Source: an uncultured Alistipes sp.
Lineage (GTDB): Bacteria > Bacteroidota > Bacteroidia > Bacteroidales > Rikenellaceae
Assembly (NCBI GenBank): GCA_900769745.1
Contig: CAAGHX010000005.1
Coordinates: forward strand, 1 to 13,038
Length of the DNA: 13,038 nucleotides
Direction of reading: 5' to 3'
The notes below the pieces were generated by a model, which was not told where the DNA came from, did not search any database, and saw only the letters and a program-made list of their open reading frames with translations. Of this stretch, positions 1-6,214 are shown in pieces (position 1 is the stretch's first letter; each line of letters opens with the position of its first letter). Both the position numbers and the translations under genes were made by a program.

Positions 1-2
1 AA

Positions 3-512
3 GCCGTTAAGAAGATGGCCACCATCGATAAGATGTTGAGCGACGGCACATATGATAATTTCTCAAAGCGCGAGAAGCTCCAGATCGAGCGTCAGCGTGC
101 TAAGTTGGAGAAGAACCTCGGTTCTATCGCTGACCTTACTCGTCTTCCTGCTGCGTTGTTCGTTGTAGACGTTCAGAAAGAGGATAACGCCGTTAAGGAG
201 GCTAAGCGTTTGAGCATTCCTGTATTTGCAATGGTAGATACTTGTTGTGATCCTACAGACATCGATTACGTAATCCCTGCAAATGACGATGCTACAAAGT
301 CAATCGCTACAATCCTTGACGTAGTTTGCGGTGCTATCGCTGAGGGTACAGAGGAGCGCAAGCTTGAGAAGGAGAAGGAGGCTCAGGAGGCTGAGGCAGC
401 TGCTCCTGCAAAGCAGAGCAAGCCACGCATCAAGAAGGCAGTTAAGGCTGCTGTTGATGCTGAGGAGGCTGTAGTTGCTGAGGTTGTTGCTGCAACTGAG
501 GACGCTGAGTAA
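3..512 (+). CDS. rpsB: 30S ribosomal protein S2, 3' part (5' end outside window)
   Basis: Ribosomal protein S2 binds the small subunit near the head/platform junction and is needed for S1 docking and mRNA binding. The frame is open from base 3, so the gene enters from the left; 169 codons are visible, probably a little over half of the protein. The helical segment with REKLQIERQRAKLEKNLGSI, the block LPAALFVVDVQKEDNAVKEA and then IPVFAMVDT and DYVIPANDDA are the conserved S2 core, including the second S2 signature. After the core comes a tail of about 55 residues rich in Glu, Ala and Lys, longer than in E. coli S2. In Bacteroidetes this gene usually follows rplM-rpsI, which would lie to the left. 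tsf follows after 57 nt, almost certainly in the same transcript. Identity is certain; only the start is missing. Confidence 0.97.
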   Translation, partial: AVKKMATIDKMLSDGTYDNFSKREKLQIERQRAKLEKNLGSIADLTRLPAALFVVDVQKEDNAVKEAKRLSIPVFAMVDTCCDPTDIDYVIPANDDATKSIATILDVVCGAIAEGTEERKLEKEKEAQEAEAAAPAKQSKPRIKKAVKAAVDAEEAVVAEVVAATEDAE

Positions 513-569
513 TTCAGTGGCAATATAATTGCAAAGAGAAATTATTAACACTTTAATACAAAAACGATT

Positions 570-1400
570 ATGGAAATCAAAGCAGCAGATGTAATGAAGC
601 TCCGCAAGATGACCGGCGCAGGTATGATGGATTGCAAGAAGGCACTTCAGGAGGCCGAGGGCGATTTCGAGCGTGCAAAGGATATCATCCGCGAGAAGGG
701 TAAGCTCGTAGTTAGCAAGCGTGCTGACCGTAGCGCATCTGAGGGTGTTGTAGTTACTAAGATTGTAGGCCAAAAGGCATATTTGCTTTGCCTTGCTTGC
801 GAGACTGACTTCGTAGCTCAGAACTCTGAGTTCACAGCTTCAGCTAACCAGATCTTGGATATCGCAGTTGCTAACGACGCAGCTGATATCGAGGCTTTGA
901 AGGCTATCAAGAACGCTGAGGGTGTAACTGTAGAGGATATGGTTACTGAGAAGTCTGGTCAGACAGGTGAGAAGGTTGAGTTGGCTTACTATGGCCGCAT
1001 CGAGGCTCCTTACTGCAACGCTTACGTTCACTTCAACAAGAAGTTGGGTACAATCCTTGGTTTCAACAAGGAGGTATCTGAGGAGGTTGCACACGCTATC
1101 GCAATGCAGGCAACAGCTATGGCTCCTATCTCTATCGACGAGAACGACTGCCCAGCTGAGGTAGTTGAGAAGGAGAAGGCTATCGCATTGGAGATGATGA
1201 AGCAGGATCCTAAGAACGCTAACAAGCCTGAGGCTATCTTGGCTAAGATCGCTGAGGGTAAGATGCGTAAGTTCTTCGAGGAGAACACTCTCTTGAACCA
1301 GGCAGTGGTTGGTGAGAAGATCTCTATCCGTGAGTACTTGCAGCAGGCTGATAAGGAGGCTACAATCGTTGCTTACAAGCGTTTCGCATTGGAGGCATAA
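570..1400 (+). CDS. tsf: Translation elongation factor Ts
   Basis: EF-Ts is the cytosolic guanine nucleotide exchange factor that releases GDP from EF-Tu. The 276-residue product is close to the E. coli length (about 283). Residues 1-55 form the UBA-like N-terminal domain (LRKMTGAGMMDCKKAL at 11-26, the first EF-Ts signature), followed by the exchange core with the diagnostic TDFVAQN at 79-85 that contacts the EF-Tu Mg-binding site. The rest covers the two core subdomains. The start ATG is the only one that gives the conserved N-terminus, and no Shine-Dalgarno sequence precedes it, as is normal for this phylum. It follows rpsB by 57 nt and ends just before a strong terminator, so rpsB-tsf is the end of a ribosomal operon. 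Confidence 0.98.
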   Translation: MEIKAADVMKLRKMTGAGMMDCKKALQEAEGDFERAKDIIREKGKLVVSKRADRSASEGVVVTKIVGQKAYLLCLACETDFVAQNSEFTASANQILDIAVANDAADIEALKAIKNAEGVTVEDMVTEKSGQTGEKVELAYYGRIEAPYCNAYVHFNKKLGTILGFNKEVSEEVAHAIAMQATAMAPISIDENDCPAEVVEKEKAIALEMMKQDPKNANKPEAILAKIAEGKMRKFFEENTLLNQAVVGEKISIREYLQQADKEATIVAYKRFALEA

Positions 1401-1418
1401 TTTAAGCTGACTAAATAG

Positions 1419-1453
1419 AAAATCCGACTACCATTAGGTGGTCGGATTTTTTT
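1419..1453 (+). terminator. Rho-independent terminator after tsf, possibly bidirectional
   Basis: Bases 1421-1432 pair with 1437-1448 (12 bp, one G-T wobble) around the 4-nt loop ATTA. Flanking AA/TT extends the stem to 14 bp, and seven T's run through 1453. It lies 18 nt after the tsf stop. Read on the - strand the hairpin is followed by TTTTC, so it may also stop the convergent transcript of the regulator gene that ends at 1477. Confidence 0.92.
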
Positions 1454-1476
1454 GTTTACTATATCAATATTTTATT

Positions 1477-1767
1477 TTATATTCCTTTGCCAATATAACT
1501 GCGTAGCGCTGTTACATATTCCTCGAAAGCCTCAATTCCTTGCTGGGTTATGGCGCAGGTTGTGCGGGGCATTTTGCCCTTAAAACCTTTTTCGATGGTG
1601 ATGTAGCCAGCTTTTTGCAGCTTGTCAAGTTGCACGCTGAGGTTGCCAGCCGTCGCCTTAGTTTGCTCTCGCAGAAAGACGAAATCGGCACTCTCAACAC
1701 TTAGCAAAATAGACATTATGGCCAAGCGTAGCTCGGAGTGAAGTAACGGATTTAACTCTTTGAACAT
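1477..1767 (-). CDS. Winged-helix DNA-binding regulator (HTH_34 type)
   Basis: A 96-residue, single-domain transcriptional regulator of the MarR/ArsR-like winged-helix superfamily, matching the short HTH_34 family common in Bacteroidetes. Visible features are the N-terminal LNPLLHSELRLAIMSILL helix (6-22), the helix-turn-helix with TAGNLSVQLDKLQKAGYI as recognition segment (39-56), and a wing with KGFKGKMPRTT (60-70) followed by AITQQGIEAFEEY. No effector or metal-binding domain is present, so it presumably binds DNA as a dimer; its signal is unknown. It lies 11 nt downstream of the membrane-protein gene on the same strand, so the two form an operon. By analogy with such pairs it probably controls its own operon, which is inference. 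No gene name is assigned. Confidence 0.88.
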   Translation of the reverse strand: MFKELNPLLHSELRLAIMSILLSVESADFVFLREQTKATAGNLSVQLDKLQKAGYITIEKGFKGKMPRTTCAITQQGIEAFEEYVTALRSYIGKGI

Positions 1768-1778
1768 ACGCTTATTGT

Positions 1779-2396
1779 TTAACGGTTATATTTGCAGTTG
1801 AGAATATGTCCCGGAATAACCATCATAAAGAAGAATATGGCGGCAAAGAGCAGGCAATCCGCAATACGCCATTCTGCTTGTAGTGCAATATCGTTCAAGT
1901 CAACAAAACGAATCATTAACCAATGCTTCAATGGAAAGAGCATCGACGATGCCATCGCTACTATTCCGCAAATCTTCGTGGTCTTGTCACGAACGATAAA
2001 GCCTGTCATTGTTGTTCCCATTCCCGCCATCAATATCACGAGGAATAGAATAGGGGCGTGGTAATATACAAAGGCGAACATTATCCAGATGAATGATACA
2101 CCCAATACACTCCAAATAATAGAAATTACTCGGTCGATGTAATTCTTTGCACCTTTGTCGTGCTTGCCCCATATCATCATTCCTATCCAGCCAATTATAG
2201 GTATAAGCCACCACAGCCACCAGCATTTTATGTCGTATTGGAATAAAACATAATTGAGAATGGAGATTGCGACTGTCGTGTATCCCCAAATCAAAAATGG
2301 TGTACCCGAGTTGCGTGCTAAGCGTGCACGTGAATCGTTAATCATTGAGGTTATGAGTTCTAAACTCTGTGCCTCCGAAAAGTTGTTGTTTTGCAT
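1779..2396 (-). CDS. Six-helix integral membrane protein of unknown function
   Basis: A 205-residue inner-membrane protein without a cleavable signal peptide. A soluble N-terminal stretch of about 30 residues (EAQSLELITSMINDSRARLA) precedes the conserved-looking FLIWGYT. About six hydrophobic segments follow, near 33-53, 59-77, 90-111, 114-135, 140-160 and 178-198, with a Trp-rich second helix (WWLWWLIP at 59-66) and basic loops. Similar proteins occur in Bacteroidetes directly upstream of small winged-helix regulators, as here, but no function is established to my knowledge. It shares a promoter with the regulator gene 11 nt downstream. No transporter signature, catalytic motif or ATP-binding partner is visible nearby. 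Existence of the gene is well supported; role unknown. Confidence 0.85.
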   Translation of the reverse strand: MQNNNFSEAQSLELITSMINDSRARLARNSGTPFLIWGYTTVAISILNYVLFQYDIKCWWLWWLIPIIGWIGMMIWGKHDKGAKNYIDRVISIIWSVLGVSFIWIMFAFVYYHAPILFLVILMAGMGTTMTGFIVRDKTTKICGIVAMASSMLFPLKHWLMIRFVDLNDIALQAEWRIADCLLFAAIFFFMMVIPGHILNCKYNR

Positions 2397-2432
2397 AATT
2401 GTTTGTTTTTGTTGGTTTTTTGTGAATCCCTC

Positions 2433-2453
2433 TGTTAGTTTGTGGGGCTAACA
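2433..2453 (-). promoter_or_regulatory. Inverted repeat in the 5' UTR of the membrane-protein/regulator operon
   Basis: TGTTAG at 2433-2438 and CTAACA at 2448-2453 form a perfect 6-bp dyad with a 9-nt spacer. It lies roughly 20-40 nt downstream of the start site inferred from the promoter at 2480-2511. It could be an operator for the co-encoded winged-helix protein or a short leader hairpin. A dyad this short can arise by chance. Confidence 0.3.
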
Positions 2454-2479
2454 ACGGTATTTGTTTTTTTTGTGTAGTG

Positions 2480-2511
2480 CAAATATAAAGTAGTTTATAA
2501 GATAAACCAAA
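2480..2511 (-). promoter_or_regulatory. Bacteroidetes-type promoter for the membrane-protein/regulator operon
   Basis: Read on the - strand, TTTG (2511-2508) is followed after exactly 20 nt by TATATTTG (2487-2480). This matches the Bacteroidetes -33 and -7 consensus (TTG/TTTG and TAnnTTTG). Transcription would start near 2475, giving a leader of roughly 75-80 nt before the ATG at 2396. Confidence 0.7.
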
Positions 2512-2579
2512 TTTTCACAACAAAAAATTATGCGATAGGGTAGAAAATAACTGATTTTCTTTTTGATTGGGCTTTATAC

Positions 2580-3053
2580 CTATATATAAAGCAGTTGCAC
2601 GATTTTTTCCAGCCACTCTTGGTCGGTGGTATCGAATGTGGCGAGGTGTTCGCTGTCGATGTCGAGTACTGCTACGATTTCGCCGTTGCTCCATACGGGA
2701 ACAACTATCTCGCTGCGCGAAAGCGAACTGCAAGCGATATGCCCAGGGAATAACTCCACATCTGGCACAAGCTGAGTCTGCTGCTGCTTCCACGCTGTGC
2801 CGCACACGCCACGTCCATAGGCTATTCTGCTGCACGCCAAAGGCCCTTGAAATGGTCCTAAAACGAGCTCCTCGCCACGTACACGATAGAATCCTGTCCA
2901 CCAAAATCCAAACGTGTGGTGAATCATAGCCGCAATGTTGGCCATATTGGCTATGGGGTCACTCTCGCCCTCGACCAGAGCCGCTATCTGCTTATAAAGA
3001 AGTGCGTATTTCTCAGCTTTGCCACCCTCGGCAATAATAAGATTCTCTGCCAT
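2580..3053 (-). CDS. msrC: Free methionine-(R)-sulfoxide reductase (GAF domain)
   Basis: This cytosolic enzyme reduces free L-methionine-(R)-sulfoxide to methionine, using thioredoxin-regenerated cysteines; it repairs oxidised amino acid rather than protein. The single GAF domain carries the family blocks LGPFQGPLAC, YGRGVCGTAW, HIACSSLSRSEIVVPV and VAVLDIDSEH. All three active-site cysteines of the family (Cys84, Cys94 and Cys118 in E. coli MsrC/YebR) are conserved, as Cys74, Cys84 and Cys108 from the chosen start. That start (ATG at 3053-3051, protein MAENLII..., 157 residues) lies 2 nt after the stop of the upstream gene and matches the usual family length. An in-frame ATG at 3071 would add six residues and overlap the upstream gene by 16 nt. 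The gene sits second in an operon behind a secreted propeller protein and has no clear terminator. Confidence 0.93.
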   Translation of the reverse strand: MAENLIIAEGGKAEKYALLYKQIAALVEGESDPIANMANIAAMIHHTFGFWWTGFYRVRGEELVLGPFQGPLACSRIAYGRGVCGTAWKQQQTQLVPDVELFPGHIACSSLSRSEIVVPVWSNGEIVAVLDIDSEHLATFDTTDQEWLEKIVQLLYI

Positions 3054-3055
3054 AA

Positions 3056-4615
3056 TTACTCTCTTTTCCACATTTTATCGCCCAAATAGAAGTAGAGCGT
3101 GCCGTATGAATATCGGCCTGTTTGTGCGCCTCTGTCGAATGTAATCCAAAGATAACGCTCATAGTTGCCGTATGGAATAGGAACTATTGTAGGCCAGCCG
3201 CGGAAGCCTCCGTTGGCATATTGCTGCTGGAATGTACCACGATATTTGAGTGTGGGGTATTCGTAGATATAGAATGTGGTGTCGCTACCGCCACTCAGCA
3301 CAAATCGCTCACCTCCGACGGTTGTGATTCTGATGCCGGTGTTATTGTTCTGCACCGACTCTGCAATCTGGGTGTATGGGCCATTCCAATTCTTGCTCTC
3401 GCAGAGGTATGTAACATACGACTTATCCTTGAGTGCACAGTATGTCAAGCGCCAACGGCGAGCCTTAGTGTCGTAGAAGAAATCGGGGTCTTCGGTGTTG
3501 TATTTAATATCTGCCTGCTTGCCACGTGTGTAGTTGTGTGGGAAGTCGAGCTCCTCGCACTCCAGGTAGTGCACTCCGTGCAGAATGTCGGCTTTGGTCG
3601 AGCAGTAGGCGAGAGTGTGGGTGTCGCCGTGAGTGGTAGTCATCACCAAATACTCCTCAGTTTCAGGGTCATAAACCACTTTTGTTGCGTGGAAACCATA
3701 TATTATACCATCACCCTTGCCAAAGAACATCGCACCCTCCAAACGAAGCTCAAACGACGTAATATCAAGCGAATATACCCCCTGATAAGAGTCGGGAATC
3801 TGCTCGAAACCACGAGAGGTGAAGCAGACGTATAGGCGGCCATCTCGAATAAGAGGATTTCCGTCGGTAGTTTGAATGATTTGTGGGTCGGCCTGACCTG
3901 TGCCGCAGGTGAGCAGGCTTTGAGCCTTCAAAAGAGTGATATTGCTACCCGTAGCAGCTGATGCGTAAATACCAAACGAATGGGTTGTGCAACTCTCCAC
4001 TGCGCGCATATCATTCTTTACGCTATAAAGCAGCTCCGCACGACCATCGTCATAGATGCGGAAGAGATGAAAACGAACGCCTGTATATTGTAGTCTGAGT
4101 GCTACTTTGTCGCTTTTGTCTGTCGCTTTTTCGGCTAAAACGGTCTGCTTGCCATCGGCAATTTTGTACGATGTTATCCTTCCATTGCAGTAAATGGTTC
4201 TTACGATTTCGCCCTTGCCGCTATTGGGGTAGAACTCAATACCCGCCGCATCTTGCGAATCAAGGCTCTCAAATTCAGCCTCATAGCAGAGGTAGGGATG
4301 GAATGCGCCAACTCTCAACGTCGCCGCTGCATCGGCCTCGACGGAGTTTATGTGGAGTTTTCGGCCCTCTTGTTTGAGGGTTGGCAACACCTGTCCACGA
4401 CTCTCAACAATGATATTGGCCGAATTGGGCAGGAAAAGATTCGTTCCCTCCATATTTATCTGGCTCATCACCTTGCTCGAGTTGTAGAAGTTGCGCACGA
4501 ATGATTGGCGCACGAAGGTCATATCTTCCAACTTTACACTCTGCTGTGGTTTCTGTGCCACGGCCGATGATGTTATGCCGATTAGGGCTATTATTGCAAG
4601 TAGAATACGTTTCAT
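3056..4615 (-). CDS. Secreted protein with N-terminal beta-sandwich-like region and GH43-like beta-propeller
   Basis: A 519-residue exported protein. A signal peptide (MKRILLAIIALIGITSSAVA, cut before Gln21) sends it to the periplasm or beyond; no lipobox is present. Residues about 30-235 are beta-rich and could be a concanavalin-like sandwich. Residues about 240-519 carry repeated blade-like motifs of a five-bladed propeller as in GH43/GH32-type glycosidases: ADPQII (242-247) opening the fold, HATKVVYDPETEEYLV (309-324), NTEDPDFFYDTKARRWRL (373-390), TGIRI..GGERFVLSGG (426-443) and RGWPTIVPIP (472-481). Asp243 and Asp377 or Asp379 could be the base and pKa modulator, but the position where a GH43 acid Glu is expected appears to be Thr426. 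Substrate unknown; a non-catalytic glycan-binding role is possible. First gene of an operon with msrC. Confidence 0.75.
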   Translation of the reverse strand: MKRILLAIIALIGITSSAVAQKPQQSVKLEDMTFVRQSFVRNFYNSSKVMSQINMEGTNLFLPNSANIIVESRGQVLPTLKQEGRKLHINSVEADAAATLRVGAFHPYLCYEAEFESLDSQDAAGIEFYPNSGKGEIVRTIYCNGRITSYKIADGKQTVLAEKATDKSDKVALRLQYTGVRFHLFRIYDDGRAELLYSVKNDMRAVESCTTHSFGIYASAATGSNITLLKAQSLLTCGTGQADPQIIQTTDGNPLIRDGRLYVCFTSRGFEQIPDSYQGVYSLDITSFELRLEGAMFFGKGDGIIYGFHATKVVYDPETEEYLVMTTTHGDTHTLAYCSTKADILHGVHYLECEELDFPHNYTRGKQADIKYNTEDPDFFYDTKARRWRLTYCALKDKSYVTYLCESKNWNGPYTQIAESVQNNNTGIRITTVGGERFVLSGGSDTTFYIYEYPTLKYRGTFQQQYANGGFRGWPTIVPIPYGNYERYLWITFDRGAQTGRYSYGTLYFYLGDKMWKRE

Positions 4616-4642
4616 AGTAAATGGGGTTTAATTCTGCATATA

Positions 4643-4676
4643 CAAATTTAATAAAAACAATCGGGATATTGTAAAA
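4643..4676 (-). promoter_or_regulatory. Probable promoter for the propeller-msrC operon
   Basis: On the - strand TAAATTTG (4650-4643) fits the Bacteroidetes -7 element TAnnTTTG. At the right distance upstream (about 4671-4676) is TTTTAC, only a partial -33 match. The transcript would begin near 4637, about 20 nt before the ATG at 4615. This region overlaps the -33 box of the divergent pepD promoter. Confidence 0.5.
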
Positions 4677-4699
4677 ACTGCTTGGATTTTGTAAATTTG
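4669..4699 (+). promoter_or_regulatory. Bacteroidetes-type promoter for pepD
   Basis: TTG (4669-4671), a 20-nt spacer and TAAATTTG (4692-4699) match the -33/-7 consensus closely. The inferred start near 4705 leaves about 24 nt before the pepD ATG at 4729. The -7 box is an exact inverted copy of the one serving the divergent operon (4643-4650). Confidence 0.7.
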
Positions 4700-4728
4700 C
4701 ATAGAGTATAATATTGAATTTTTTACAT

Positions 4729-6180
4729 ATGGGAAATATTAGTGAATTGCAGCCCCGTCTGGTATGGGAGCAGTTTGAGGCTATTACGAAGGTTCCACGC
4801 CCTTCGAAGAAGGAGGAGAAGATTATAGAGTTTTTGATTGCTTTTGCCAAGCAGCACTCTTTGGAGTGGCAGCGCGACGATATAGGCAATGTGGTTATCC
4901 GCAAGGGTGCTACAAAGGGTTATGAGGGGCGTGAAACGGTAATCTTACAGTCGCATATGGATATGGTGTGCGAGAAGAATTCCGATGTGGTATTCGATTT
5001 TGAGACGCAGCCTATCAAGGCCTATGTCGAAGATGGCTGGGTGCGAGCTGAGGGTACAACTCTCGGTGCCGATTGCGGTATCGGTATGGCTGCTGCGATG
5101 GCTATGCTTATCGACGAGGAGACTGAGCACGGTCCGCTGGAGGCTCTCTTTACTGTTGACGAGGAGACTGGCCTTACAGGTGCTTTCGAGCTTGGCAAGG
5201 GTATGCTCAGTGGTAAATATCTTATCAATCTCGACTCTGAGGATGAGGGCGAGATATTTATCGGTTGCGCCGGTGGTGTCGATACAGTAGCTACATTCAA
5301 ATATAAGAAGGAGTCTGCCCCTGCGGGCTATAACTTCTACCGCTTCGATGTGGCCGATTTGTTGGGTGGCCACTCTGGCGACGATATCGATAAGGGACGT
5401 GCTAACTCAAACAAGATTGCCGCACGTCTGATGATTGAGGCCCAGAACGATTATGAGGGCCGATTGAGCTATTTCGATGGCGGTAATCTGCGTAATGCTA
5501 TCCCTCGTGAGGCTTATATGGTATTTGGTGTGCCAAGCTACCAGCGTGAGGGCTTCGAGAAGCGTTGCGCCGAGTTTATCGAAGAGATTAAGTCGGAGTA
5601 TCAGCACACAGAGTCTGATATGCGATTGACACTTAGCGATATGCCATCGGTTACAGAGGTGCTCGATATGGCTTCTCAGCGTAATTTGGTAGGCGCTTTG
5701 GTAGGCCTGCCAAATGGTGTGATTGCAATGTCGCAGGCTGTAAAGGGCTTGGTTGAGACCTCTACAAACTTAGCTTCGGTGAAGTTTAAGGGCGATGATA
5801 AGATTGTGGTTACAACATCTCAGCGTTCATCGTTGGAGAGTGCTAAATTGTATGCAAAGTTGATGGTTGAGTCGGTATTCGTATTGGCTGACGCTGAGGT
5901 GGAGCACTCTGATGGTTATCCTGGTTGGTCGCCAGACCCATCGTCACGTTTGTTGCAGCTCACAGTCGAGAGCTACCGCAAGCTCTTTGCCGTTGAGCCT
6001 AAGGTTAGAGCCGTGCATGCAGGTTTGGAGTGTGGCCTCTTCTTGGAGAAGTACCCTAATTTGGAGATGGTGTCGTTTGGTCCAACTGTTCGAGGTGTTC
6101 ACTCGCCCGACGAGAGATTGGAAATCTCTACAGTCGATAAGTTCTGGCGTCTGCTCTGCGATGTTGTAAAGAGCGTATAA
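4729..6180 (+). CDS. pepD: Aminoacyl-histidine dipeptidase / M20 metallopeptidase
   Basis: PepD (peptidase D, M20 family) is a cytosolic di-zinc dipeptidase that cleaves Xaa-His and other dipeptides, recycling imported or turnover peptides. The 483-residue product matches the E. coli length (about 485). All expected metal ligands and catalytic residues are visible: His76 and Asp78 in QSHMDMVCE, Asp115 in LGADCGIG, Glu145-Glu146 in VDEETGLTGA, Asp169 in LDSEDEGE, and His458 in GVHSPDERLEI. The lid/dimerisation region contains GGHSGDDIDKGRAN. The start is ATG 4729 (MGNISELQ); an upstream TTG at 4714 is in frame but lies close to the inferred transcription start and adds residues not typical of the family. 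No terminator is visible before the receptor-like gene 34 nt downstream, so they may be cotranscribed. Confidence 0.96.
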   Translation: MGNISELQPRLVWEQFEAITKVPRPSKKEEKIIEFLIAFAKQHSLEWQRDDIGNVVIRKGATKGYEGRETVILQSHMDMVCEKNSDVVFDFETQPIKAYVEDGWVRAEGTTLGADCGIGMAAAMAMLIDEETEHGPLEALFTVDEETGLTGAFELGKGMLSGKYLINLDSEDEGEIFIGCAGGVDTVATFKYKKESAPAGYNFYRFDVADLLGGHSGDDIDKGRANSNKIAARLMIEAQNDYEGRLSYFDGGNLRNAIPREAYMVFGVPSYQREGFEKRCAEFIEEIKSEYQHTESDMRLTLSDMPSVTEVLDMASQRNLVGALVGLPNGVIAMSQAVKGLVETSTNLASVKFKGDDKIVVTTSQRSSLESAKLYAKLMVESVFVLADAEVEHSDGYPGWSPDPSSRLLQLTVESYRKLFAVEPKVRAVHAGLECGLFLEKYPNLEMVSFGPTVRGVHSPDERLEISTVDKFWRLLCDVVKSV

Positions 6181-6214
6181 TCGCCAAATGCGCTTTTTAC
6201 TCTAACCTAAACTG

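Noticed and set aside
2542..2560. AGAAAAT / ATTTTCT hairpin downstream of msrC, considered as its terminator.
   Set aside because: The 7-bp stem is nearly all A-T, and on the - strand it is not followed by a T-tract; the T-run lies on the other side.
3122..3835. A 237-codon open frame on the + strand inside the propeller gene.
   Set aside because: The opposite strand has a signal peptide and propeller motifs; this frame is Cys/Val-rich without domain features and is a shadow.
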